Assembly: GCA_001871195.1 (NCBI GenBank) | Contig: MNXA01000049.1 | Span: 80,478 to 144,477, forward strand | Reading direction: 5' to 3' | Length of the DNA: 64,000 nt | Source: Zetaproteobacteria bacterium CG1_02_55_237 | Lineage (GTDB): Bacteria > Pseudomonadota > Zetaproteobacteria > Mariprofundales > Mariprofundaceae | Shown: positions 37,589 through 47,456 of the stretch, one piece after another | Numbering within the stretch: the stretch's first letter is position 1 | Layout: each line of letters starts with the position of its first letter | The notes under the pieces: generated by a model | What the model was told of the DNA's origin: nothing | The model's database searches: none | What the model saw: only the letters and a program-made list of their open reading frames with translations | Program-made: the position numbers and the translations under genes

Positions 37589-38824
37589 TTATCCTTCGTC
37601 CCCGAACCACTGCCGTACCTTGCCCCACATGCGACCGAGCACCGATGGCCCGCCGCGTCCCACGGCCACCGACGATGTTTGCCGGTAGTTGTGACCGTAT
37701 CTAATCAGGCCGACACCGGTGGCATACATCGGGCTGGAGACCACATCCACCAAGCCCCCCACGCCATCCGGCCGACCCATACGTACCGGCATGTCAAAAA
37801 TCTCCTCGGCCAGTTCGACCATGCCTTCCAGCAGGCTGCTTCCGCCGGTAATCACCAGCCCGGCTGCCAGCAGCTCCTGATAACCGGAACGAGTCAGTTC
37901 CGCCTTGACCAGTTCATACAGTTCTTCCACGCGTGGCTCGAGTATCTGAGCCATAACCTGCCTCGGCATCGGCCGCGGTGGCCGACCGCCAACACTGGGG
38001 ATCTCAATCTGTTCGTCGGGAGAAACCATCGACACCATGCATGCACCATATTTGCGTTTCAGATGATCCGCCTCGCGGGCACTGGTGCGCAGGCCTACCA
38101 CCAGATCGTTGGTCAGGTGATCACCACCGATGGGGATCACGGCGGTGTGCCGGATAGCTCCGTCGAGGAACACTGCGATATCAGATGTGCCACCGCCGAT
38201 ATCCACCAGTGCGACACCAATGTCTTTCTCATCCTGAGCCAATACAGCCTCACTGGAGGCCACCTGCTCCAGAACCATATCGGCCACATCCAGACCACAG
38301 CGGTTGCAGCATTTGATAATATTCTGTGCCGACGAGACCGCGCCAGTGACGATATGCACCTTCACTTCCAGGCGCACGCCGCTCATACCAATGGGCTCGC
38401 GGATGCCGTCCTGTGCATCGATAATGTATTCCTGCGGCAGGATATGCAGGATTTTCTGGTCGGCCGGAATCTTCATGGCGCGCGCCGCATCAACCACACG
38501 ATCCACGTCCTCGGAGGTCACTTCGCCACCCTTGGTTGCCACCACGCCGTGGCTGTTGTAGCCGCGAATGTGTGAACCGGCGATACCCGTGAACACCGAT
38601 TTGATTTCAATACCAGCCATCAGCTCGGCTTCTTCGACTGCCAGACGAATGGATTCGACTGTGCTCTCAATATTGACCACCACACCCTTGCGCAAACCGC
38701 GCGATGGATGGGTGCCGATGCCGATCACATCCAGCCGGCCATCCGGCCCGGCCTCAGCAACCACACAGGCAATCTTGCTGGTGCCAATATCAAGACCGAC
38801 AAAGATCTGTTCGTGCTTGGACAT
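37589..38824 (-). CDS. ftsA: cell division protein FtsA
   Basis: A 411-residue actin-like protein that ties FtsZ filaments to the membrane. It starts IFVGLDIGTSKIACVVAEAG (phosphate 1), has the 1C insert around LEVKVHIVTGAVSSAQNI, and the VALVDIGGGTSDIAVF phosphate 2 loop. The C-terminal amphipathic helix GRMWGKVRQWFGDEG is its membrane anchor. Its ATG overlaps the ftsQ stop (TAATG). Confidence 0.97.
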   Translation of the reverse strand: MSKHEQIFVGLDIGTSKIACVVAEAGPDGRLDVIGIGTHPSRGLRKGVVVNIESTVESIRLAVEEAELMAGIEIKSVFTGIAGSHIRGYNSHGVVATKGGEVTSEDVDRVVDAARAMKIPADQKILHILPQEYIIDAQDGIREPIGMSGVRLEVKVHIVTGAVSSAQNIIKCCNRCGLDVADMVLEQVASSEAVLAQDEKDIGVALVDIGGGTSDIAVFLDGAIRHTAVIPIGGDHLTNDLVVGLRTSAREADHLKRKYGACMVSMVSPDEQIEIPSVGGRPPRPMPRQVMAQILEPRVEELYELVKAELTRSGYQELLAAGLVITGGSSLLEGMVELAEEIFDMPVRMGRPDGVGGLVDVVSSPMYATGVGLIRYGHNYRQTSSVAVGRGGPSVLGRMWGKVRQWFGDEG

Positions 38825-39582
38825 TATACCATGCCTCCAAGTTTTGATTTGCGTATAAACCAGCGCGTTGTGGCGCGCACATCGACACGCCAGTCGCCAT
38901 TTTTCCAGCGTCGGTCCTGCATCAAGGCAATGACCTGCTGCATGCGCTGCATCGCGTTTGCATCACGTGGCAGCAGCCAGCAACGCCCACGATCGAAATT
39001 CAGTTTCCAGCCATCGTCTTCGCTGATCCATTCGCTCAGACGGGCATAGCTCGCCTTATCCATCTGCTTGAGCTTGAGCAGCAGTGAAACACCTGCATCC
39101 AGTTCGGCCGCCTCGACACGCAACAGGGGCAGATCAAGCATCTCGCCAGCCTTCAGCGGGCGATATGCGCTCCCCTGCCCATCCACCAGCAGCACGGTGC
39201 CCTGGGCGTTGCGCCACAAGGCGACAGGCATGCGCATAGTGGCGCCAATCTCCAACTTGTCGGGCAAGCGGCGGGCAATATTCACCTCCGCCAGATCCGG
39301 CATGCTGCTTAACAGATGCGTACGTAACCTTGAAGGCCAGGCGTGCACCAGATCGAGTGGCTGCAAGCCTTTCAATTGCTCATCCATGGCGTTTTCCATC
39401 GACTCGGGAAGGCCGCGTATCTGCCATGATTTCACCACCAGTGCCTGGTTGAACCACCAACCGGCTGCAGCAAACAGGCCAATCAGCGACAACACAGCCA
39501 AACCACGCAAGGTACCCTGCAATATCGATCTGACCTGCACATGCGGGCGGGTGGCATTGCGGCGACGGTTCGCTTGGCTCAT
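38824..39582 (-). CDS. ftsQ: cell division protein FtsQ
   Basis: A 252-residue bitopic divisome protein with a basic cytoplasmic tail (SQANRRRNATRPH) and one membrane helix (GLAVLSLIGLFAAAGWWF). A POTRA domain starts WQIRGLPESMENAMDEQLKG, followed by the FtsQ beta domain with ARRLPDKLEI and MRMPVALWRN. With FtsL and FtsB it controls the septal synthase. The start at 39582 overlaps the ddl stop (ATGA) and follows GGAGGGGAGG; the longer frame runs into ddl. Confidence 0.93.
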   Translation of the reverse strand: MSQANRRRNATRPHVQVRSILQGTLRGLAVLSLIGLFAAAGWWFNQALVVKSWQIRGLPESMENAMDEQLKGLQPLDLVHAWPSRLRTHLLSSMPDLAEVNIARRLPDKLEIGATMRMPVALWRNAQGTVLLVDGQGSAYRPLKAGEMLDLPLLRVEAAELDAGVSLLLKLKQMDKASYARLSEWISEDDGWKLNFDRGRCWLLPRDANAMQRMQQVIALMQDRRWKNGDWRVDVRATTRWFIRKSKLGGMV

Positions 39583-40493
39583 ACCTCCCCTCCTTCGCCT
39601 GTCATGCAGGCAGTCGACTTCAAGGAAGCCCCCTGCAGCATGCGCAGGCAAAGTGCTTCAAAATTCATCCCCGCTGCCGCAGCCGACTTGGGCAACAGGC
39701 TTGTTTCCGTCATGCCGGGTATGGTGTTGATCTCCAGGACAAGCGGCTCACCACCATCGCCCACGATCATGTCGACGCGCGGCGCGCCATCACAGCCGGT
39801 CACACGCACAGCCTGCTCGGCACGCTGCATGCAGAGACCGAGCGTTTCGGCCGGCAACCTGGCCGGACAGAAATAATCGGTCGCGCCCGCCGTATACTTG
39901 GAGGTGTAGTCGTAGACGCCGGATTTCGGGGCCACCTCAACCGGTGGCAAGGCCTCCCCACCGACTACCGCCACGGCAATCTCAACACCCCTGACCGGCA
40001 TTTCAGCCATCCATCCACGGCTATCCGTGATGCCCAGTGCAAGCCATTCCTGCTCATTGTTCAGCAGATGCAGGCCGACGCTTGAACCCTCGGCAACCGG
40101 CTTGATGAACACCGGGTAACGCAGTGGTCCATTGGCGCGAATGGGGACATCCACCGGCACCTTGATGCCGGCGCGCTGCAGCACCGCCTTGCACAGATCT
40201 TTATCCATGCACAGACCGGAAGCCGTCACGCCTGATCCGGTATAAGGAATGCGCATAATTTCCAGCAAGCCCTGCACACAACCGTCTTCGCCCCAGCAAC
40301 CATGCAGGGCAATAAACGCTGTATGAATGTCGGCATTCTGAATCTGCTTTACCCAGTCGGAGCCAAGATCGAGTCCCACGGCATCAATGCCGCAGCGCTG
40401 CAATGCAGCCAGCACAGCTTTCCCTGAACGCAGGGATATTTCGCGCTCGCTGGACACACCGCCCATCAGCACGCCGACCCGGGACCCGATCAT
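39579..40493 (-). CDS. ddl: D-alanine-D-alanine ligase
   Basis: A 304-residue ATP-grasp ligase that joins two D-Ala for MurF. Seen are VLMGGVSSEREISLRSG at the start, HGCWGEDGCVQGLLE, YTGSGVTASGLCMDKDLCK, FIKPVAEGSSVGLHL, and the metal-binding end VLEINTIPGMTETSLLPKSAAAAG. It is of the DdlB length. The stop overlaps ftsQ; its start overlaps the murB stop. Confidence 0.96.
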   Translation of the reverse strand: MIGSRVGVLMGGVSSEREISLRSGKAVLAALQRCGIDAVGLDLGSDWVKQIQNADIHTAFIALHGCWGEDGCVQGLLEIMRIPYTGSGVTASGLCMDKDLCKAVLQRAGIKVPVDVPIRANGPLRYPVFIKPVAEGSSVGLHLLNNEQEWLALGITDSRGWMAEMPVRGVEIAVAVVGGEALPPVEVAPKSGVYDYTSKYTAGATDYFCPARLPAETLGLCMQRAEQAVRVTGCDGAPRVDMIVGDGGEPLVLEINTIPGMTETSLLPKSAAAAGMNFEALCLRMLQGASLKSTACMTGEGGEV

Positions 40494-41383
40494 GCCGGCT
40501 CTCCCAGCATGCGAACCTCGGGTTCAAGACGCACACCAAATTTTTTCTCAACCGTTTTCTGTGCCAACTGGATCAGGGCCAACACATCGCTGCTGGATGC
40601 GGAATCTTCATTAACAATGAAATTGGCATGCTTGGCTGAGATGCTCGCCCCGCCAATGCGATGACCCTTCAATCCGGCGGCCTCAATCAGGCGTGCGGCA
40701 TGATCACCGTCAGGATTTTTGAATACCGAACCGCAATTCGGCAGTTCCAGCGGCTGAGTCCGACCGCGCGTCGTGCGCATCTGGCGAATGCGCTCGCGCA
40801 CAGTCTCTCCATCGTCTTCCTGCAAATGAAATTCCGCCGAGACCACCAGTGATCCGTACGGCAACGAGGTATGGCGGTAGGCCATTTCCAGTTCAGCCGC
40901 CTGCAGCTCCTGCTTCTCGCCATCGCGCCGCACCACATGGATGCGCGTCAGACAATCGGCAATCTGCTGGCCGAACGCACCGGCATTCATCGCCACGCCA
41001 CCGCCGATATCGCCAGGCACGGTTGCCATGAACTCCAGACCGGTTAATCCATGGTCGGCACAGATGCGAGACACGCGGCTCATGCGCACGCCACATTCAG
41101 CGGAGAGTATGGTGCCGTTCACCTGAATGTGATTCAGACTGCTTAAATCCAGTACCACGCCCGGAAAACCGCTATCCGGCGGCAATAAATTGCTTCCCCG
41201 ACCCAGAGGAAGCAATGGGATATCGGCTGGAATGCACAGCATCGCCGCACACAGTGCGTCCTGATTGTCCGGACGGAAAAACCAGCGTGCCGGTCCACCC
41301 ACGCCGAGTGTGGTATGCCCGGACAAGGGCTCGTTCTCGGTGCAGGTACCGCATGTTTGCAGGATTTTCAGCCAATCGCTCAT
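40490..41383 (-). CDS. murB: UDP-N-acetylenolpyruvoylglucosamine reductase
   Basis: A 297-residue FAD enzyme completing UDP-MurNAc. It has the flavin-binding FLP-type motif LGRGSNLLPPDSGFPGVVLDL, the GDIGGGVAMNAGAFG loop, NCGSVFKNPDGDHAARLIEAAGL with the catalytic Ser, and the terminal Glu in LEPEVRMLGE. It belongs to the short type II class rather than E. coli's type I. The start at 41383 (MSDWLKIL) overlaps murC's stop. Its place in the dcw cluster differs from E. coli, where murB is elsewhere. Confidence 0.95.
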   Translation of the reverse strand: MSDWLKILQTCGTCTENEPLSGHTTLGVGGPARWFFRPDNQDALCAAMLCIPADIPLLPLGRGSNLLPPDSGFPGVVLDLSSLNHIQVNGTILSAECGVRMSRVSRICADHGLTGLEFMATVPGDIGGGVAMNAGAFGQQIADCLTRIHVVRRDGEKQELQAAELEMAYRHTSLPYGSLVVSAEFHLQEDDGETVRERIRQMRTTRGRTQPLELPNCGSVFKNPDGDHAARLIEAAGLKGHRIGGASISAKHANFIVNEDSASSSDVLALIQLAQKTVEKKFGVRLEPEVRMLGEPA

Positions 41384-42762
41384 TTTGGCCCCTCCCACAA
41401 ATCGCGGCGCAGGGATGCGGCCAGACCGCCGATGGAACCGGCCCCCATAAGCAGCACGATACGACCATCGGCCAGCCCCTTGATGGCAATCTCGCGGGCC
41501 TCATTCAAATCAGCGCAACAGCGCACATTGCGGTGCCCGCGCTGCTGCATGCCGGCAACCATCACTTCACTGCTCACGCCCTCAATCGGCTTTTCCCCGG
41601 CTGCATAGATCGGCAACAGCACCACCTCGGCGGCATCGTCGAATGCCCCGAGGAACTCATTCATCAGATCGCGACTGCGCGAATAACGATGCGGCTGGAA
41701 CAGCACCAGCGCCGGAGCATCCGGCCAGCTCAGACGGGCAGTGGTCAACGTAGCCATTACCTCAGTCGGGTGGTGACCATAATCATCCACCAAGGTCCCT
41801 CCGCCAAGCTGCACGGTCTGGAAACGGCGCTGAATCCCGGAAAAAGATTCCATACCCCGACAAATAGTCGGCATATCCATACCCAACTCATACAACACAG
41901 CTACTGCAGCCAGCGCATTCTCCGCATTGTGCGGGCCCGGCATGGGCAGATGGAAACTGACTTGCTGGTCGCTGCCGATATGGCCGAAGCTTATGCGCTG
42001 TCCAACACTCTGCGGCACGTCCTCAAGGATGTGGAAATCCGCCTGCGGGCTGCGACCATAGGTTGTCACGGCCTTATGCAGGTCATCGCGCAACAGGGCG
42101 ACATTGGGATGCTCATGATGCAACACCACGCGACCATAGAACGGGACTGAGGAAACAAACTGCCGGAAGGCCGCGAGCAGATGATCGAAATCGCCGTAGT
42201 GATCGAGATGCTCCGGATCGATATTGCTGACCACGGCAATAACCGGTGTCAGCCGCAGGAAGGAGCCGTCGCTTTCGTCGGCTTCGGCAACCAGATAGGG
42301 GCTCTCGCCAAGCCGGGCGTTGTCGCCACTGGCAATCAGGCGCCCGCCGATGACGTAAGTCGGATCAAGCCCTGCCACTTCCATACCATGCGCAATCAGC
42401 GAGGTGATTGTTGTCTTGCCATGGGAGCCTGCCACAGCGATGCCCTGTTTCATACGCATCAGCTCGGCCAGCATTTCGGCACGCGGAATCACCGGAATGC
42501 CGCGGGCATGTGCCTCTGTAATCTCTGCATTGTCGGGCTTGATGGCCGTGGAAGCGACCACCACCTGCGCCTCGCCCAACTGCCCGGCCGCATGTCCGAC
42601 AAACACGGAAATTCCCAGTGCGCGCAGGCGCTCAACATTGGGGCTCTCGGCAGCATCTGAACCCTGCACCGTATAGCCCTGATTATGCAGCACCTCGGCA
42701 ATGCCACTCATGCCGATACCGCCGATGCCGGTGAAATGTATGCACTGCACACGACCCTTCAT
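41380..42762 (-). CDS. murC: UDP-N-acetylmuramate-L-alanine ligase
   Basis: A 460-residue Mur ligase. It starts IHFTGIGGIGMSGIAEVLHNQGY, has the ATP loop VAGSHGKTTITSLIAHG, the central EADESDGSFLRLTPVIAVVSNIDPEHLDHY, and VDDYGHHPTEVMATL near the C-terminal domain. It adds L-Ala to UDP-MurNAc. Coupled by four-base overlaps to murG upstream and murB downstream. Confidence 0.97.
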   Translation of the reverse strand: MKGRVQCIHFTGIGGIGMSGIAEVLHNQGYTVQGSDAAESPNVERLRALGISVFVGHAAGQLGEAQVVVASTAIKPDNAEITEAHARGIPVIPRAEMLAELMRMKQGIAVAGSHGKTTITSLIAHGMEVAGLDPTYVIGGRLIASGDNARLGESPYLVAEADESDGSFLRLTPVIAVVSNIDPEHLDHYGDFDHLLAAFRQFVSSVPFYGRVVLHHEHPNVALLRDDLHKAVTTYGRSPQADFHILEDVPQSVGQRISFGHIGSDQQVSFHLPMPGPHNAENALAAVAVLYELGMDMPTICRGMESFSGIQRRFQTVQLGGGTLVDDYGHHPTEVMATLTTARLSWPDAPALVLFQPHRYSRSRDLMNEFLGAFDDAAEVVLLPIYAAGEKPIEGVSSEVMVAGMQQRGHRNVRCCADLNEAREIAIKGLADGRIVLLMGAGSIGGLAASLRRDLWEGPK

Positions 42763-43871
42763 GCCGCCACCTCCAGCCAGCGACCAAGCACTGCCAGCAT
42801 ACGTTCCTCGCTGTCGGCAGGCTGTGCATCATGCGCAGCATCGCCCATTTTCTTCAGCCTGTGGGCATTGAAAAGAAGATCGCCGATCAACCCGGCCAGA
42901 CGGCCTTCACTCAGGCTGTGTTGCTCAATCAGCACGGCAGCACCAACCGCGTGCAGTGCGGCAGCATTGTGATACTGGTGATTATCGGCTGCGTGCGGCA
43001 GCGGCACAAAAATCGATGGCAGACCGACAGCCGCCGCCTCGCACACCGTCATGGCACCTGAACGGGCCAGCATCAGATCAGCCTGAGCATACAGGGCCGG
43101 CATATCACGGCAGAAATCCAGAACCTCGGCATCCACGCCTGCCTCAGCATACGCGTCAACCAGCGTGGCTACGCGATCCACAGCACCCGCCACATGTGTC
43201 ACACGAAACGCATGCCCGGCTTCGCGCAGCAAACGGCATGCTCCGGGCAAGGTGACATTGAGGATTTGCGCCCCCTGCGAACCGCCCAGCACAATCAGAT
43301 GCGGCAACTTTTGCGCCTTATGTCTGGTCTGTCGTATCTCCGAGGCAACCAGATTACCCGTGTATTCGCATTTATCCCCGGGCAGGCGGCTTGCCGCCGC
43401 TGCAAAGCCAAGCATCACAACATTGCTGAAACCGGCCAGCTTGCGATTAACCATTCCCGGCACCGCATTCTGTTCGTAAAGCACCACAGGAACTCGCTTC
43501 AGGAAAGCTGCCAGCACGCCAGCCACGCTGGCATAACCGCCAACGCCGATAACCAACTGCGGTTTAACAGGGCGCCACTGGCGCCAGATGCTGAACACGG
43601 CACGCGGCAGCTCCCAGAACAGGACGCGCAACTTCTGCCCCAAACCTGCTCCCTGCACGCTATGCATACCCAGAAGCAGCACATTCTCCCCTCGCTCCGG
43701 GAGTAGCTTCGCCTCAAGACCGCGCTGCGCACCGATAAAGGAGACCTGCACACCGGGCCAGCGACGGCGAACTGCATCAGCCAGGGCCAGGGCCGGGAAC
43801 ACATGTCCACCCGTACCGCCACCGGCGATGCACAACTGCCTGCCTGCTAGGCTATGGCTCAGGCTATTCAT
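42759..43871 (-). CDS. murG: undecaprenyldiphospho-muramoylpentapeptide beta-N-acetylglucosaminyltransferase
   Basis: A 370-residue peripheral membrane glycosyltransferase (GT28) that makes lipid II from lipid I. The N-terminal loop CIAGGGTGGHVFPALALADAVR is diagnostic. LIVLGGSQGAQILN and the C-domain ARSGAMTVCEAAAVGLPSIFVPLPHAADNHQ bind UDP-GlcNAc. It lies between ftsW and murC, overlapping both by four bases. Confidence 0.97.
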   Translation of the reverse strand: MNSLSHSLAGRQLCIAGGGTGGHVFPALALADAVRRRWPGVQVSFIGAQRGLEAKLLPERGENVLLLGMHSVQGAGLGQKLRVLFWELPRAVFSIWRQWRPVKPQLVIGVGGYASVAGVLAAFLKRVPVVLYEQNAVPGMVNRKLAGFSNVVMLGFAAAASRLPGDKCEYTGNLVASEIRQTRHKAQKLPHLIVLGGSQGAQILNVTLPGACRLLREAGHAFRVTHVAGAVDRVATLVDAYAEAGVDAEVLDFCRDMPALYAQADLMLARSGAMTVCEAAAVGLPSIFVPLPHAADNHQYHNAAALHAVGAAVLIEQHSLSEGRLAGLIGDLLFNAHRLKKMGDAAHDAQPADSEERMLAVLGRWLEVAA

Positions 43872-45031
43872 ACCCTTGCCTCGCTGCGTTTGCCGGCAGC
43901 ACCGCGCTGTGTATGAACTGTCTCGCGATGCGCATTCATCGGCTGATGACGCTGCACGGAAAAAATCAGCCCGAGCAGGATGCAGGAGCCGAACAGTGCG
44001 CTACCACCGTAGGACATCAGCGGCATCGGCATACCCTTGGTCGGCATCACGCCCATGGCTGCGCCCAGATTAATGAAGAAGGTCGTGGCCAGCAGCGTAA
44101 CGCAACCCACCACCACCAGACGCTGGAACACATCGGGAACCTTGCGGGCCAGTTGCATGCCGCGCATCAGCAACACACCGAATAGCAGAATCAGCCCGAA
44201 CATGCCCGGCATACCCAACTCCTCACCGATCACCGCCGAAATGAAATCGGTAAAGGGTTCGGGAAGATAAAACAACTTCTGCACGCCCTGCCCTAATCCG
44301 GCGCCATGTACGCCGCCGACACCAAAGGCCACCATCGACTGCAACAGCTGATAACCACTACCCAACGGATCCGCCCAGGGATCGACAAAACTAAGGAAGC
44401 GTTTCACGCGGTATGGTTCGGCCAGCATGATCACCACGCCAACCGGCAATACGCTGCCGACCGTCAACAGCAGATGCCTGAGCGGCACGCCACCGACGAA
44501 CCACATGCTGAAGCACAAAGCCACCAGCAAAGCCGAACTACCGAAGTCGGGTTGCAGCAGGAGCAATACCACAGCCACGCCGAGTACCACCATCATCGGT
44601 GCAATCCCGGTGGAAAAATTCTTCATGCGCTCTGGAAACGCTGTCATATAATAAGCCATGTAGATAACGATCACCGGCTTGAGCAGCTCTACCGGCTGCA
44701 GGGTCAAGCCGAGCATGGAGTACCAACGACGCGCCCCATTGATCTCCATGCCAATACCAGGAATCAGCACCAGCGTCATCAGCAACAGGGCCAGGCCAAG
44801 AAGCGGCATGACCATCGCCCGCCACCAGTCCACCTCGACACGCGACGCAGCCCACATCAGCACCAGACCAACCGGCACATACACCGCCCAGTGTCCGATG
44901 ATGCGATAGGCATCGCCGTAACGCACAGCGGAAATGCTCATGCTAGAACTGGCCACCATCAGCAGACTGGTGGCAAGCATGACAAGAACGCAGGTCAGCA
45001 TGACTGGATCCAGTGGAGGCAGGCGCTTCAT
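43868..45031 (-). CDS. ftsW: septal peptidoglycan glycosyltransferase FtsW
   Basis: A 387-residue SEDS protein with about ten membrane helices that polymerises lipid II at the septum with FtsI. Conserved parts seen are NGARRWYSMLGLTLQPVELLK, LLLLQPDFGSS with the key Asp, VHGAGLGQGVQKLFYLPEPFTDFISAVIGEE, and GMPMPLMSYGGSAL. A charged cytoplasmic tail ends the protein. It is coupled to murD by a four-base overlap. Confidence 0.97.
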   Translation of the reverse strand: MKRLPPLDPVMLTCVLVMLATSLLMVASSSMSISAVRYGDAYRIIGHWAVYVPVGLVLMWAASRVEVDWWRAMVMPLLGLALLLMTLVLIPGIGMEINGARRWYSMLGLTLQPVELLKPVIVIYMAYYMTAFPERMKNFSTGIAPMMVVLGVAVVLLLLQPDFGSSALLVALCFSMWFVGGVPLRHLLLTVGSVLPVGVVIMLAEPYRVKRFLSFVDPWADPLGSGYQLLQSMVAFGVGGVHGAGLGQGVQKLFYLPEPFTDFISAVIGEELGMPGMFGLILLFGVLLMRGMQLARKVPDVFQRLVVVGCVTLLATTFFINLGAAMGVMPTKGMPMPLMSYGGSALFGSCILLGLIFSVQRHQPMNAHRETVHTQRGAAGKRSEARV

Positions 45032-46389
45032 GACGTTGTCTCCAGCGCGACCACAGCATCACAGAAACATCTGCCGCGATCGGCATAATCCCTGAATTGA
45101 TCCATACTGGCAGCCGCAGGACTGAGCAGCACAGGTAACGCCAGACTGCTTCTGCCTGCCTGTGCCACGGCCTCATCGATATTCGTCACCACAAGGTAGG
45201 GAACGCCCGATTCCTCCAGCAGTGCCGCAAAGGGTCTGGTATCCACACCGATGACCAATGCCAGCCCCACATGCTTTTGCACATCCGGCAACATGGGCAT
45301 CAGATCCAGACCCTTGGTCAGACCCCCGCAGATCCAAATAACCTTGTCGAATGAATTCAGCGCAGCCACAGCAGCATCCGGATTGGTCGCCTTGGAATCA
45401 TCATACCAGGCCTTGCCGGCAACCTTGCCGACATAACGAAGGCGATGATCCAGGCCACGAAAGGCAGTCAGCGCCTCGGCAATCACGCTTTGCGATACGT
45501 CTGAATCCGACGCAGCCTGTGCCGCGACTGCCAGATTGATGTGCTGATGCTCGCCACGAACCCGCACCTGATCGATGGCAACCTGATTTTTCCCGCCATC
45601 ACTGGTCCAGAAAATGTGCCGCGCACCGGGCTCGCCGAACAAGCCGGCATCGGCTTGCCCGAAGTCGCTCACCGGGCCGAAACGACGTACATAAACACCT
45701 CTTTCGCCCAGCCTCCAGGCCAGATCGTTCCAGTGTTCATCCAAAGGCAACATGGCTATATCGCCTTGACCCTGCTGCTCAAACAGGCGCACCTTGGCCG
45801 CCTCATATTCCGCCATATCGGCATGCATATCGGCATGGTCCGGCTGGATATTGAGCAGCACTGCCCAGTGCGGATGGATGCCCCGACAACGCTCAAGCTG
45901 AAAACTCGAAAGCTCCAGAACAGCGCGCGGCGATGGTTTCTCCTTATCCAGCATCTCCAGCATCGGCACGCCGATATTTCCACCGACCTCCACGCCACCC
46001 GGCAGAACTTCCAGTATCTGCCCCATCAGATGCACCACGGTACTTTTACCGTTGGTTCCGGTAACACCCAGCAAGTCTCCGGCAAAGTTTTCACGGAACA
46101 GATCCAGATCGCCGATCAGCTCGACGCCGCTTGCGTGTGCCTCCTCCAGCGCCGGGTGATGCCATGGGATTCCCGGGCTGACAATCAGGCGGCTGAACTT
46201 CTTCAGCACCCTGCCGCTCAGCTTGCCGCTGTGCAGTTGTGCGTGAATATCTTCTGGCAATGCTTTCAGCTTCTCATCAAAGGCCACGAATTCGATACCA
46301 CGCGCCGTCAGGAACCGCGCCACCGAACAGCCGGTGCGGCCCATACCGATGACCGCCACGTCGGGGGAGGAGGACCGGGTGGCGATCAT
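45028..46389 (-). CDS. murD: UDP-N-acetylmuramoylalanine-D-glutamate ligase
   Basis: A 453-residue Mur ligase adding D-Glu. N-terminal [17 protein letters not shown] binds UDP, and the ATP loop is [16 protein letters not shown]. The lysine to be carbamylated lies further on in the central domain ([10 protein letters not shown] region and beyond). The C-terminal domain has [20 protein letters not shown] and [10 protein letters not shown]. Overlaps with mraY and ftsW are four bases each. Confidence 0.96.
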   Translation of the reverse strand: MIATRSSSPDVAVIGMGRTGCSVARFLTARGIEFVAFDEKLKALPEDIHAQLHSGKLSGRVLKKFSRLIVSPGIPWHHPALEEAHASGVELIGDLDLFRENFAGDLLGVTGTNGKSTVVHLMGQILEVLPGGVEVGGNIGVPMLEMLDKEKPSPRAVLELSSFQLERCRGIHPHWAVLLNIQPDHADMHADMAEYEAAKVRLFEQQGQGDIAMLPLDEHWNDLAWRLGERGVYVRRFGPVSDFGQADAGLFGEPGARHIFWTSDGGKNQVAIDQVRVRGEHQHINLAVAAQAASDSDVSQSVIAEALTAFRGLDHRLRYVGKVAGKAWYDDSKATNPDAAVAALNSFDKVIWICGGLTKGLDLMPMLPDVQKHVGLALVIGVDTRPFAALLEESGVPYLVVTNIDEAVAQAGRSSLALPVLLSPAAASMDQFRDYADRGRCFCDAVVALETTS

Positions 46390-47456
46390 CGGATCTTGAG
46401 CGTGGACAGTGCCACGAGTGCCAACAGGAATGAGATGATCCAGAAACGGACAATCACCTTGGGCTCAGCCCATCCCTTGAGTTCGAAATGATGATGAATG
46501 GGCGCCATGCGGAACACCCGTTTGCCGGTCAGCTTGAATGAGGCCACCTGTACAATGACACTCACCGCCTCCAGCACGAACAAGCCGCCGGCAATGGCCA
46601 GCAGCAATTGCTGGTGCACCGCACTGGCCACAAATCCCAGGGCACCGCCCAGCGCCAGCGCGCCGACATCGCCCATGAATACCTGTGCGGGATAGGTGTT
46701 GAACCACAGGAAACCAAGGCAGGCACCCACCATTGCACCGCAGAAAATGGTCAATTCACCCGCCCCCGGCACATGCGGAATCAGCAGATAGGCAGAGAAG
46801 TGCACATGCCCGGTTACATAAACGACAACCGCCAATGCAATGGCCACCATGAAGGTAGGCGTCACAGCAAGCCCGTCCAGTCCGTCGGTCAGGTTCACCG
46901 CATTGGAACTACCGACCAGCACCAGCACGACAAAGGGGATATACCACAGGCCCATATTCCACTGCGTCTTGAAGAAGGGAACATCGACCAAAGGATCGGT
47001 TATCTGCATCAAACCGTATGCAGCGACTCCGCCAATCATCACCTGCAACAGCAATTTCCAGCGTCCGGCCAATCCTTTGGGGTTGGCGCGAATGATCTTC
47101 AGATAATCGTCATACCAGCCGATGAATCCGTAACCCAACGTCACAAACAGCGCCAGCCAGACAAAGGCATTGGTGATATCAGCCCACAAAAGGGTGGAGA
47201 TCGAGAGGACAATCAGGATCAGCGCACCACCCATAGTCGGTGTGCCGGCCTTGGCCAGATGCGTGGCCGGCCCGTCCGAACGGATCGGCTGACCCTTGAC
47301 CTGATAACGCTTCATGCGGCGGATGAAACCGGGACCCAGAATCCAGCACAGCACCAGCGCGGTGATCAGCGCATACACAGTACGGAAGGTGATGTACTGA
47401 AAAAGATTGAATATCGGATACTGGTCGGCCAGCGGATACAGCAGGTTATACAGCAT
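46386..47456 (-). CDS. mraY: phospho-N-acetylmuramoyl-pentapeptide transferase
   Basis: A 356-residue enzyme of ten membrane helices that attaches phospho-MurNAc-pentapeptide to undecaprenyl phosphate, giving lipid I. Family motifs are [23 protein letters not shown] with catalytic acids, [13 protein letters not shown], and the C-terminal [14 protein letters not shown] (HHH). The start at MLYNLLYPL (47456) gives the usual length and overlaps the murF stop by 11 bases. Confidence 0.97.
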   Translation of the reverse strand: MLYNLLYPLADQYPIFNLFQYITFRTVYALITALVLCWILGPGFIRRMKRYQVKGQPIRSDGPATHLAKAGTPTMGGALILIVLSISTLLWADITNAFVWLALFVTLGYGFIGWYDDYLKIIRANPKGLAGRWKLLLQVMIGGVAAYGLMQITDPLVDVPFFKTQWNMGLWYIPFVVLVLVGSSNAVNLTDGLDGLAVTPTFMVAIALAVVVYVTGHVHFSAYLLIPHVPGAGELTIFCGAMVGACLGFLWFNTYPAQVFMGDVGALALGGALGFVASAVHQQLLLAIAGGLFVLEAVSVIVQVASFKLTGKRVFRMAPIHHHFELKGWAEPKVIVRFWIISFLLALVALSTLKIR

